Below, one piece after another: positions 1 to 8,065 of a DNA stretch of 64,000 nt (position 1 is its first letter; each line of letters begins with the position of its first letter). The position numbers and the translations under genes were made by a program. The notes below the pieces were generated by a model that saw only the letters and a list, made by a program, of their open reading frames with translations, ran no database searches and was not told the origin of the DNA. The stretch lies in NCBI GenBank assembly GCA_965215545.1, contig OZ244066.1, forward strand, positions 2,914,001 through 2,978,000, given 5' to 3'. Source of the stretch: MPNP01 sp965215545 (lineage in GTDB: Bacteria; Pseudomonadota; Alphaproteobacteria; Rhodobacterales; Rhodobacteraceae).

Positions 1-75
1 CGGCCCGGTGATCACGATATCGGCCGCAACGACAGCATCCAGGCCTGCATGGATTGGGGAGCACGTCCCTTTTGA
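1..75 (+). pseudogene. 3' end of a SelA-family PLP-enzyme gene (cut by window edge)
   Basis: The first 75 bases read in frame as the last 24 residues of the same protein end seen at 2394-2702 and finish with TGA at 73-75. Only the C-terminus is visible, so whether the gene upstream of the window is complete cannot be judged. The assignment rests on the longer copy at 2394-2702. This left copy could be the original gene, with the 2.4-kb copy a duplicated fragment. Confidence 0.45.
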
Positions 76-133
76 CCGGTCCGGCACCCTCAGGGCCGGG
101 CAGATGGCAGAACCCCCTTGCCGGGACAGATCC

Positions 134-1061
134 CTACGCAACGGGATCACGAGAAAACCGCACACGAACATACCGATTTTCCCTATCGTTGAGGAGGTCT
201 GGCTCCGTGCCGTTGAATGAGCGCATGGCCTGTCTCATAAGCAGCCAACCCCGTCCTCTCCGTTCCATCAACTGATGGACGACCATCGCATTTGCCATCA
301 TCTCGTTGCGGGAACGCGGTGCGCCTCCTGACCGTGCTTGTTCAACAGTCATATGGTTGGGCAAGGCACCCGGACTTGTCACATCGACGCGATCATCGAA
401 CACCTCAAGCAGGATCTGCGATCCGGTCAATGCATAGTCTCGGTGGATGACAGCATTGACAAGCACCTCCCGGAGAGCACTGTCCGGAACAAGGGGACGG
501 TCAATCCGGCGTAACCCCTTGTAAGACTCCTTCCGTCCCAAACTTCGCATCCAGCCTGCAGAGCGGATAACCTGTTCGTCAATACGGCCCCTTCCTTCTC
601 CGGAACTTATGACTTCGGCCGATTGATCGGTACCATCATAAGCAGCGCATTGAATGAACAGGCTGGTTGTTTGTCTATGCCCCTGAGGATCGCGACCGAA
701 GACCATTAAACCGTAAAGCGTCGGACGAAGCGCCGTGTCCAGCCAGTCACAGACTGATGCGGTCTGCAGATCGTGTTCGATGTTCGGTTGCGGGCCGGTG
801 TCCATCTGCTTGCCCTGGGACTTCATGAAGGCTCGAAACGCATTCAGGTCGATATCATCAGACGTCGCTGTTGGAATGGTTTGTTGCTCGGTGAGCACCA
901 AACCGAAAACGTTGAACAGTTCCTGCAATTCCGATGGAGACGGTGCAACCGTGCTGCGTCCTCGCCGGATCCAAAAACGTCCATCGGTGTTGAATGGCTC
1001 GTATCCGCGCTGATGACGCTGCACCTCGATCCAGTGCACCCACTTGCTTCCGACCCGTTGG
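134..1061 (-). pseudogene. 5'-truncated AlbA_2/HATPase (COG2865-like) gene, left copy
   Basis: This is the left-repeat copy of the gene at 2761-3948. It keeps the C-terminal ~300 residues, including the GHKL/HATPase_c_4-like part (HRDY...VFDDRV...SPG.LP), but the repeat boundary at 1061 removes about the first 90 residues, which hold most of the AlbA_2 domain. An internal ATG at 1039 could start a 301-residue product, but no good ribosome binding site or promoter is evident. I read it as a remnant of the duplication. Confidence 0.75.
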
Positions 1062-1154
1062 ATGCCACGACTTTGCGAGTGCCTTGAAAGTCTCTCTCAG
1101 ATCAGCCAGATTCAAACTATCCGGATTTCGGAATATTTCCTGGAGAAGAATCCA

Positions 1155-1826
1155 ATGACCGCTACTGCGAAAATATTTTCGGATTTGCCAAAGACAATCC
1201 GGCGGCCTCTCACAATCAGCGAGGTTGCAGCCATTGCGGATATTGATCGGAAGTCTGTAAACCGCATGATTGATGATGGCGTGCTTCCCAGATCCTTTCT
1301 TCTCATGAGGAAGGCATCAAACAATGCAAAAAATCATCGTTTCTTGAAACCCTCGGCATGCCCGATGGTGCGCTTCAACGCGACGACGGGCAGTCTTGTC
1401 AGTCCGCAGATGCGCACACGAGTCTTCAAGAGGATTCATCGGATAATCAAAGAAGGTGCTACAACGGCAGTTCTGCAGGAAGGTGCTCTGAGTCTTGATC
1501 TTTCAATGGTCCTGAGTGAGACGTTTGAGAGAATGCTGGCTCTGGCAAGAGCGGAAGCTGATGTTACGATAGATCATGAAAGGCGTGGTGGTGCCCCTCT
1601 GCTTTGTGGTACACGTATCATCGTGCATGAGTTGGCAGATCTCGCAAAACAGGAACCCCTCGAAAGCCTTCTTGCGGCGTTTCCAGGCCTGACGGCAGAG
1701 CGCATCGCAAACGCGAAAATTTACGCGAAGGCGCATCCCCTGACCGGGCGACCAAGAAAGAAACCGGAGTGGCGAGAATCAGGTCAGAGGATCTCCTCGA
1801 TAAAAGTGGATCTCTGCACACTGTGA
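1155..1826 (+). CDS. DUF433-family antitoxin with N-terminal helix-turn-helix-like region
   Basis: A 223-residue protein. The start is ATG 1155 with GGAGAAG 7 bases upstream; an upstream in-frame ATG at 1044 lies in the repeat and is unlikely. Residues ~20-50 (ISEVAAIADIDRKSVNRMIDDGVLP) look like a MerR/excisionase-type DNA-binding helix pair. Residues ~140-205 match DUF433 (GGAPLLCGTRI...FPGLTAERIANAKIYAKAHP), the antitoxin fold of VapBC45-like systems. The stop overlaps the toxin start by 4 bases (GTGA), as in a co-translated toxin-antitoxin pair. Expected role: bind the toxin and repress the operon. The module sits exactly between two copies of a direct repeat. Confidence 0.8.
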   Translation: MTATAKIFSDLPKTIRRPLTISEVAAIADIDRKSVNRMIDDGVLPRSFLLMRKASNNAKNHRFLKPSACPMVRFNATTGSLVSPQMRTRVFKRIHRIIKEGATTAVLQEGALSLDLSMVLSETFERMLALARAEADVTIDHERRGGAPLLCGTRIIVHELADLAKQEPLESLLAAFPGLTAERIANAKIYAKAHPLTGRPRKKPEWRESGQRISSIKVDLCTL

Positions 1827-2272
1827 AGTTCCTGATCGATGAATGCTTGGGGCTCAGCTTGGCCGAAATCGCACAACTTGCCGGCTTCCCGGAGTCGGCC
1901 CATGTCGCTCGTCGTGGTATGGCTGCATGGAAAGATTGGGAATTGATGGAGCGTATTCTCGAGGATGATTGGACCTTCGTAACCAGGAATTCGGATGATT
2001 TTCGCCCTCGGTCCGGAAGCAGTTCGAAGGCACCCTGTTATCTGGGTATTCCAATCCATCCCGGACTTATTTGCCTGAATCTTCCAGCCGGAATTGATCT
2101 GAAAATGATGGAGAATTATTTTCTGGCAGCACTCGCGATTCTTGAGGATCCACCCAATCTGTTCAATCAGGTGATCGAGGTCTGGCCAGGCAAAAAAACT
2201 GGTGTGACCGTGGACCGGTATCGGTTTCCCAAAGAGGGTCCAGATCCTACACAAGATTTGTTGGCGCAATAG
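1823..2272 (+). CDS. DUF5615 PIN-like toxin
   Basis: A 149-residue protein started at GTG 1823, inside the antitoxin stop (GTGA overlap). The short N-terminus KFLIDECLGLSLAEIA carries the first acidic cluster of PIN/Mut7-C-like nucleases. The middle has the paired DWELMERILEDDWTFVTRNSDDF, typical of DUF5615 proteins (an acidic residue, then vT.d.DF). The expected activity is ribonuclease, neutralised by the preceding DUF433 protein. The ORF could be extended upstream in frame to 1769, but the overlap start gives the canonical N-terminus. The family assignment is firm; the RNA target is unknown. Confidence 0.78.
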   Translation: MKFLIDECLGLSLAEIAQLAGFPESAHVARRGMAAWKDWELMERILEDDWTFVTRNSDDFRPRSGSSSKAPCYLGIPIHPGLICLNLPAGIDLKMMENYFLAALAILEDPPNLFNQVIEVWPGKKTGVTVDRYRFPKEGPDPTQDLLAQ

Positions 2273-2393
2273 TACACACCCGTTCCAGTTTGAATTGTTT
2301 TCCGACATGCTGAAAGCGTCCCAGCTGTTCCCGCAGGCATCTGTAGCGATCCACAATTCATCCGAGCTTCAAACGGGATATGATTGAAAGTGG

Positions 2394-2702
2394 GTGACGG
2401 CCCATCTCAGCCGGCTGCAGATCGAGATCGATGCCGATTCATTCGGCGTGGGCGCAGCGACTGTCGCCCGGGTTCTCGCCGAACGCAACCCGGCAATCAT
2501 CGTGCGCAACCATGAGGTGGAACTGGGGTATTTTGAACTCGACCCCTGCAACCTGCAGCCCGGCCAGGCCCGGATTGTGGCCAGGGCCCTGCAGGAGGTT
2601 CTCGGTCAGCCCAGCACGCTCAAGAGCCGGCCCGGTGATCACGATATCGGCCGCAACGACAGCATCCAGGCCTGCATGGATTGGGGAGCACGTCCCTTTT
2701 GA
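2394..2702 (+). pseudogene. C-terminal fragment of a SelA-family PLP-dependent enzyme
   Basis: A 102-residue fragment whose sequence (RLQIEIDADSFGVGAATVA, then VRNHEVELGYFELDPCNLQPGQ) resembles the C-terminal domain of SelA/DgaE-type pyridoxal-phosphate proteins. The PLP lysine domain is absent. A stop codon at 2385-2387 closes the frame just upstream, so this is a 5'-deleted remnant. Its last 75 bases begin the repeat shared with position 1. The annotation is from motif resemblance only. Confidence 0.5.
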
Positions 2703-3688
2703 CCGGTCCGGCACCCTCAGGGCCGGGCAGATGGCAGAACCCCCTTGCCGGGACAGATCCCTACGCAACGGGATCACGAGAAAACCGCACACGAACATAC
2801 CGATTTTCCCTATCGTTGAGGAGGTCTGGCTCCGTGCCGTTGAATGAGCGCATGGCCTGTCTCATAAGCAGCCAACCCCGTCCTCTCCGTTCCATCAACT
2901 GATGGACGACCATCGCATTTGCCATCATCTCGTTGCGGGAACGCGGTGCGCCTCCTGACCGTGCTTGTTCAACAGTCATATGGTTGGGCAAGGCACCCGG
3001 ACTTGTCACATCGACGCGATCATCGAACACCTCAAGCAGGATCTGCGATCCGGTCAATGCATAGTCTCGGTGGATGACAGCATTGACAAGCACCTCCCGG
3101 AGAGCACTGTCCGGAACAAGGGGACGGTCAATCCGGCGTAACCCCTTGTAAGACTCCTTCCGTCCCAAACTTCGCATCCAGCCTGCAGAGCGGATAACCT
3201 GTTCGTCAATACGGCCCCTTCCTTCTCCGGAACTTATGACTTCGGCCGATTGATCGGTACCATCATAAGCAGCGCATTGAATGAACAGGCTGGTTGTTTG
3301 TCTATGCCCCTGAGGATCGCGACCGAAGACCATTAAACCGTAAAGCGTCGGACGAAGCGCCGTGTCCAGCCAGTCACAGACTGATGCGGTCTGCAGATCG
3401 TGTTCGATGTTCGGTTGCGGGCCGGTGTCCATCTGCTTGCCCTGGGACTTCATGAAGGCTCGAAACGCATTCAGGTCGATATCATCAGACGTCGCTGTTG
3501 GAATGGTTTGTTGCTCGGTGAGCACCAAACCGAAAACGTTGAACAGTTCCTGCAATTCCGATGGAGACGGTGCAACCGTGCTGCGTCCTCGCCGGATCCA
3601 AAAACGTCCATCGGTGTTGAATGGCTCGTATCCGCGCTGATGACGCTGCACCTCGATCCAGTGCACCCACTTGCTTCCGACCCGTTGG
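2628..3688. repeat. Right copy of the direct repeat (partner 1-1061)
   Basis: Same sequence as 1-1061. The flanks differ: to the left this copy continues a SelA-like fragment, and to the right it continues into the intact 5' end of the AlbA_2/HATPase gene. The distance between copies is 2,627 bp and the intervening DNA is the toxin-antitoxin module. No terminal inverted repeats or transposase were seen at the junctions. Confidence 0.97.
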
Positions 3689-3948
3689 CAGCCAAGTGTT
3701 GCAGTGACCGGCCGACCGCAGCCATTCTGCAGGACACTTGTGAACTTCTCCTGTACACTTTCCGCATCCATGTCCACGCCCACGATACCGCCTGAATCAT
3801 CAACGCCGACCACAAGCAGTCCGCCGTCCCCATTGGCAAATGCACAGAGTGTCTTGCGGATTGAAGAAAACTCGCCGACCCCACTCCTGAATTCTGTCCG
3901 GGCGTCCTCGCCAAACTCAATGCGGCGCAATATATCGAACCATTCCAT
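2761..3948 (-). CDS. AlbA_2 (Schlafen-type) plus HATPase_c_4 protein, COG2865-like regulator
   Basis: A 395-residue intact protein. Residues ~10-130 form an AlbA_2/Schlafen-type domain (ARTEFR; LCAFANGDGGLLVVGVDDSGGIVGVD). Residues ~270-345 match the HATPase_c_4 region (ALREVLVNAVIHRDY; VFDDRVDVTSPGALPNHMT). Proteins of this build are often annotated as RecG-like helicases or transcriptional regulators, but no helicase motif is visible. They are frequent in accessory and defence-associated regions. The gene starts 9 bp after a short PHP-like fragment on the same strand, suggesting a broken operon. A truncated copy lies at 134-1061. Confidence 0.75.
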   Translation of the reverse strand: MEWFDILRRIEFGEDARTEFRSGVGEFSSIRKTLCAFANGDGGLLVVGVDDSGGIVGVDMDAESVQEKFTSVLQNGCGRPVTATLGCQRVGSKWVHWIEVQRHQRGYEPFNTDGRFWIRRGRSTVAPSPSELQELFNVFGLVLTEQQTIPTATSDDIDLNAFRAFMKSQGKQMDTGPQPNIEHDLQTASVCDWLDTALRPTLYGLMVFGRDPQGHRQTTSLFIQCAAYDGTDQSAEVISSGEGRGRIDEQVIRSAGWMRSLGRKESYKGLRRIDRPLVPDSALREVLVNAVIHRDYALTGSQILLEVFDDRVDVTSPGALPNHMTVEQARSGGAPRSRNEMMANAMVVHQLMERRGRGWLLMRQAMRSFNGTEPDLLNDRENRYVRVRFSRDPVA

Positions 3949-3957
3949 GACAGATGC

Positions 3958-4209
3958 TCAGAAGCCATATTCACGGCGGCGGAGGTGGAATGCTTCCTCG
4001 CCGTCTCGTTTTGCCAGAGTCTGACGAAATTGCCGTGCATGGCCCGTGAACATTTCGGGCGAAGCAGAGTCTGTTGAGTGGCCCTCCGGTATCCTCATGC
4101 GAACGCCGGCATGGTCGTCAATGATATGGATGTGCAAATCGGCCTTGAACCAGCAAGCCCCTAGCGTGTCTTCTTGCCATTTGTCTGCAGATTTTCTCTC
4201 GAATCTCAT
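3958..4209 (-). pseudogene. Short fragment resembling the start of a PHP-domain protein
   Basis: An 83-codon ORF from ATG 4209. It contains WFKADLHIHIIDDHAG, which looks like the first metal-binding motif of PHP phosphoesterases (DLHxH), but the rest of a PHP domain is missing and the reading frame ends just before the AlbA_2 gene. It could be the start of a PHP/AAA protein truncated by deletion. No strong ribosome binding site is present. The assignment is tentative. Confidence 0.35.
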
Positions 4210-4744
4210 CGTTCGCTTGACCCTATGGCAGAAACGTATGCAGAAAAATGAATGTCCCAATTCAAGCAGCACGGGATCGAAGCCGTTCCCCGATTCCGGC
4301 CCTTGCCCTCTGGCCTATCTGACAAATTGCGACGGATTGCAAACTTGGGTCCATCTCAACAAGGGGACAAGGCCAGCACAGGGATTCACGCCTGATCCGT
4401 GCCGAATGGACTGATTGCGAGGGAAGGCCATGCATGGCCAGATGCGGAATCGCAGCTGCAAGCCGCTTTCTGAAATGGCAACAGAAGCCAGGAGATTGTT
4501 GAGATGCGTGCAACGCGTCTTGTCACTGCGGGCAAGGATCATTCCCGTCTTCAGACTGAGACCATCGCTGGTGACCAAGCCCGACGATTTCCTGTCTGTC
4601 GGAACCGTCCAGAACCGCAGAAATCGCCGGGGTCAACCCTCCCGGACAATCTCAACACAGACGAAGTGTCCACTTTGGGAGATCTGCCAAATATCAGTCA
4701 CTGACAATGAAACGGCAATCCATGAAGTCGGAGGCCGATGGCAT
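4210..4744. other. Intergenic stretch, no gene recognised
   Basis: About 535 bp between the PHP-like fragment and the HNH-like gene. Several short open frames exist on both strands but none has recognisable motifs, a good ribosome binding site or a family resemblance. It separates the accessory patch from the lipA operon. Confidence 0.6.
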
Positions 4745-5761
4745 TTATTCCTGTTGACTGCGGGTCCGCGGGTTCAGTCTGCTCCATCCCGCAATGTCGG
4801 CAAGACCCAGCACGGCCATCCAGCGGGCGGCTTTGGCATAGAGGTCAACCTCACCATTGATGATCGTTTCGACTTTCTGCATGAACGCCTGGCACTGCTC
4901 TTCATAGTGGGCCCGCAATGCATCCGAACCCCCTTTCTCGGTGATGGTCTCGGCCCACTCCCGCCAGGGCGTCGCGCCCTTCTCGGCGTTCCAGCGTTCC
5001 GAGACCGCCTCAAGATTGGTTCTGTCATTGTAGATGGCGTCCTGCATTTCCCTGGGCAGGTCCATGATGGCAGGATACGTGTTGACCAACTCGCGCCATG
5101 ACACCCTGTGATCGATGTCGATCGTGGATGAGTCGGCGGTCTCAAGCCCCGTGTAGGGGCACTGCCATGTGCCTGCTTCCGTCGCAATCTCCTTCAACAG
5201 GCTCTGCCGGATTCCAATGCCGCCGACCTCGGCGACCCAAGCCATGCCATCCCGCAGCTTCCGATAGGCCTCGGCTGAGGGTTCGGGCAGTTTGTCAAGC
5301 TGGTCAACGACCAGTTCGCACAGCTCGATTCCGCCCGGAATCACCATGGCAAGCTTGTCCCCGATGTTGAGATCCTGCCCTCGCCAGCGCCGGTACGCAA
5401 CGATGGCACCGGCGCCGCCAGCGGTGGCCAGAGCCGCCAGGACCAGAACTCCCACGGCCACGGTCCCGCCGCCGAGGGCGGCCAGACCCGCACTGGTCAG
5501 GGCCGCACCTTTGAGGGAAGCGATGGCAGTGCCGGTGCTGGCCGTCCCGAAGGTGGTGACAAACCACCATGCGATGGATGGCATCCCGACACCCCCGGCC
5601 CCCATGACGGAAACCCGTTCAAGGATTCGGGACAGTCGCCGCCTCCACCCGGATGACTCGAATGGCTGCCAGCGACCCGTGTCGCGGGCTATTGTGGCGT
5701 GATCTTCGAGGAGTTTGTCGAGTTCGGAGACGATCTCATCATCAGTGGGCGGGTGGGTCAC
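4745..5761 (-). CDS. Membrane-associated protein with C-terminal HNH-like motif
   Basis: A 338-residue protein from GTG 5761, which overlaps the coq10-like stop by 4 bases (GTGA). The N-terminus (1-50) is charged. Residues ~55-123 are a glycine/alanine-rich hydrophobic block (two likely membrane segments, glycine-zipper-like) ending in YRRWR. Residues ~201-262 look like a degenerate HNH site: CPYTG (C201), IDIDHR (D217-H218), then RTNLEAVSERWNAEKG with N249, N258 and K261. The DH...N...N..K spacing is what HNH/DUF1524-type nucleases show; the second zinc cysteine pair is absent. Function is unknown. Possibilities are a membrane-tethered nuclease (defence or toxin) or a non-catalytic derivative. 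Translational coupling to coq10/lipA is unexpected for a nuclease. Confidence 0.6.
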   Translation of the reverse strand: MTHPPTDDEIVSELDKLLEDHATIARDTGRWQPFESSGWRRRLSRILERVSVMGAGGVGMPSIAWWFVTTFGTASTGTAIASLKGAALTSAGLAALGGGTVAVGVLVLAALATAGGAGAIVAYRRWRGQDLNIGDKLAMVIPGGIELCELVVDQLDKLPEPSAEAYRKLRDGMAWVAEVGGIGIRQSLLKEIATEAGTWQCPYTGLETADSSTIDIDHRVSWRELVNTYPAIMDLPREMQDAIYNDRTNLEAVSERWNAEKGATPWREWAETITEKGGSDALRAHYEEQCQAFMQKVETIINGEVDLYAKAARWMAVLGLADIAGWSRLNPRTRSQQE

Positions 5762-6240
5762 GGGGCATTGGCTCCCGGGTCGGCGGGTTGCGGCAGCGGA
5801 CCATAGATCTGCAAGGCACGGGCCTCGAAGGCCCGCACGACACGCTGCATGGCTTCGGCAAAGACAAACGAGATGAGAGTCCGGAGCGTGCGGGATTTGA
5901 ATTCGTAGTCGATGGCGAAGCGGACAGAACAGCCGGAGGCGTGGGGACTGAATTCCCACCGGCTGTTCATGTGCGACATCGGTCCATCGATGGACTGAAT
6001 GGTGATGCAGTCCCTGCTGTCGTGCAGGGTGACGCGGGAACGGAAACGTTCCTTGTGGATCTTGAAGGAGATCACCATCTCCGCATCGACGCATTCACAG
6101 TCATCGAGTTTCGTCCGGGTCCGGATGCGGGCATCTGTGCACCAGGGGAGAAATTGCGGGTAGGCTGTGATATCGGCCACCAGATCGTACATCTGCCCGG
6201 GCGAGTGTGGCAGGATCCGGGACTCGGTGTGCCGGGTCAT
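5758..6240 (-). CDS. Coq10/START-family ubiquinone-binding protein (SRPBCC, RatA-like)
   Basis: A 160-residue SRPBCC-fold protein. The opening ILPHSPGQMYDLVADITAYPQFLPWCTDARI and the later SRWEFSPHASGCSVRFAIDYEFKS are typical of the Coq10/RatA family, which binds coenzyme Q or related lipids and supports respiration. In many alphaproteobacteria it sits directly after lipA, as here (65 bp after the lipA stop). It is overlapped by the membrane/HNH-like gene. The family is clear; whether it is a Q chaperone or a RatA-like ribosome factor cannot be told from sequence, and I favour Coq10 by context. Confidence 0.88.
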   Translation of the reverse strand: MTRHTESRILPHSPGQMYDLVADITAYPQFLPWCTDARIRTRTKLDDCECVDAEMVISFKIHKERFRSRVTLHDSRDCITIQSIDGPMSHMNSRWEFSPHASGCSVRFAIDYEFKSRTLRTLISFVFAEAMQRVVRAFEARALQIYGPLPQPADPGANAP

Positions 6241-6305
6241 GGTGTGATTGTCTCGCGTTGCAAGATGGGCATGGGACTCTTCGGCACCGGGAGCATGGAT
6301 TGCGT

Positions 6306-7253
6306 CTATGCCGTCGCAACGTGCTTGGCGGCCTGCAGGCGCTGGAAATCCTCATCGGCGTGATAACTTGACCGCGTCATCGGTGTGGCCGAGACGATGA
6401 GAAATCCCTTGCCAAGGGCCATGGTCTCCAGCGACTTGAATTCTTCGGGCGGTATGTAGCGGGCCACCGGATGATGCTTGGGGGTCGGCTGCAGGTACTG
6501 CCCGATGGTCAGGAAGTCGACATCCGCGGAGCGGAGATCGTCCATGACCTGCACGACCGCCCCCCGATCCTCACCGAGGCCAACCATCAGGCCGGATTTG
6601 GTGAAGATGGTCCTGTCGTACTGCTTGGCGCGATAAAGAAGTTGCAGGGAATGAAAATACCGTGCGCCGGGACGCACAGCAGGATACAGGGCCGGGACCG
6701 TCTCGATATTGTGATTGAGAACATCCGGTCGAGCATCCAGGATGCCTTCAAGGGCGGAATCAGGGCAGCGCAGGAAATCTGGAACCAGCAGTTCGATGGT
6801 GGTACCGGGTGACCGATGGCGAATGGCGCGAACCGTTCTGGCAAAGTGGTCGGCTCCGCCGTCCTCGAGATCATCACGGTCAACACTTGTGACCACCACA
6901 TGCCGCAAACCGAGTTTCTGGACTGCATCGGCAACCCGTCCCGGTTCAAACTGATCCAAGGCATCCGGCCGGCCGGTGGCAACATTGCAGAATGTGCAGC
7001 CCCGCGTGCAGATATCGCCCAGAATCATGAATGTGGCATGCTGCTTGGTCCAGCACTCGCCGATATTCGGGCAGGCCGCCTCCTCACAGACCGTGCTGAG
7101 CTTGTTGTCATGGACAATCCTGCGGGTCTGCCGATACCCGGCTGAGCCGGGAGACCTGACCCGAATCCAGGGGGGCTTCAGGCCACGGGGGCTGTCGGGA
7201 CGGTGGGCCTTCTCAGGATGACGCAGACGTCCGGATTGCGGGATTTCAGGCAA
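6306..7253 (-). CDS. lipA: Lipoyl synthase
   Basis: A 315-residue radical-SAM enzyme that inserts two sulfurs into protein-bound octanoate to make the lipoyl cofactor of 2-oxoacid dehydrogenases. Both iron-sulfur motifs are present: the auxiliary cluster C56-x4-C61-x5-C67 (CEEAACPNIGEC) and the radical-SAM C82-x3-C86-x2-C89 (CTRGCTFC). The C-terminal serine cluster region (PMTRSSYHAD) that ligates the auxiliary cluster is also present. Length is normal. It leads a lipA-coq10-HNH-like gene string on the minus strand. Confidence 0.97.
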   Translation of the reverse strand: MPEIPQSGRLRHPEKAHRPDSPRGLKPPWIRVRSPGSAGYRQTRRIVHDNKLSTVCEEAACPNIGECWTKQHATFMILGDICTRGCTFCNVATGRPDALDQFEPGRVADAVQKLGLRHVVVTSVDRDDLEDGGADHFARTVRAIRHRSPGTTIELLVPDFLRCPDSALEGILDARPDVLNHNIETVPALYPAVRPGARYFHSLQLLYRAKQYDRTIFTKSGLMVGLGEDRGAVVQVMDDLRSADVDFLTIGQYLQPTPKHHPVARYIPPEEFKSLETMALGKGFLIVSATPMTRSSYHADEDFQRLQAAKHVATA

Positions 7254-8065
7254 TCATCACCCTTTCGAACGTGGATTGGCAGGGAGGGCGGCCAGTGCGG
7301 AACGCCGACTCCAAGCCATCAAAGCAGGCAACCCATTAATGGGATGGCACTGAAAATCAAGGACGGCGTCATGCGCCAATCCAGCGTCCATCAGGTTCGC
7401 AGGCTGGTGTGGGGCCCGACCTGGATGTCTTCATCGAGCTCTGTCGGACCATATCTTTTCAGGAACAGACCACACCGTCATTCTGGCATCCACAGAAAAT
7501 CCAGATACGCCGCGTCAGATGATTTTACCGCTCCGTACGTGCAGGCGTCAATTTCCACGTGCATCCTGTCCGGCACAGGGCAGGAGAAATGCGACGATGG
7601 CATCAAAGCCGGATATTTTTGCCGCACATCGGCGGCAACACAAGGCATGATTCTTGAACCCATCTTCAGGCTGCGGACGCATCGTTCGATGCGCCTGCGC
7701 CTCTGAATCCGAGCAGGGCGATGATGGCCGGATCTCTGCGCGGACCGCGATGGCAACGGGGATCCGTGTGGACATTCCGTGACAGTCGCAGAGTGACAGC
7801 GGTGCAGCACATGATCGATTGGCAGCCCGATGCAGGCCAGGTGGGCAGAGGTCTTCTCCTGGCGGACAGCAACAGGAAACCCACATCGGGGCCGCCCTCT
7901 CATGGGGAGGGTCACATTATCCGGATGGGGCAAGCGGGGCTGGGATCATGGCTTCCAGAGTGCGCCATCGGGTGATATCACGACCCGGACCGGATTGCGG
8001 ACGGTATGACAGCAGAGGCACCGCTGCAGTGAACACTGATGACTTGAATGACAAGGGACGGCACC
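7254..8065. other. Divergent intergenic region between lipA and icd, no gene recognised
   Basis: About 810 bp. Overlapping ORFs of 80-170 codons occur on both strands, but they lack motifs and convincing ribosome binding sites. It presumably holds the divergent promoters of lipA and icd. No tRNA, riboswitch or repeat was recognised by eye. Confidence 0.6.

Larger units (their letters stand above)
1..1061. repeat. Left copy of a direct repeat (partner 2628-3688)
   Basis: Positions 1-1061 match 2628-3688 at a constant offset of 2627, with no difference found in the translated segments compared. The match breaks at 1061/1062, where this copy runs into the antitoxin upstream region while the right copy continues into the 5' part of the AlbA_2/HATPase gene. 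The left end lies outside the window, so the repeat may be longer. The unit carries the end of a SelA-like gene and most of the AlbA_2/HATPase gene. Confidence 0.97.
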
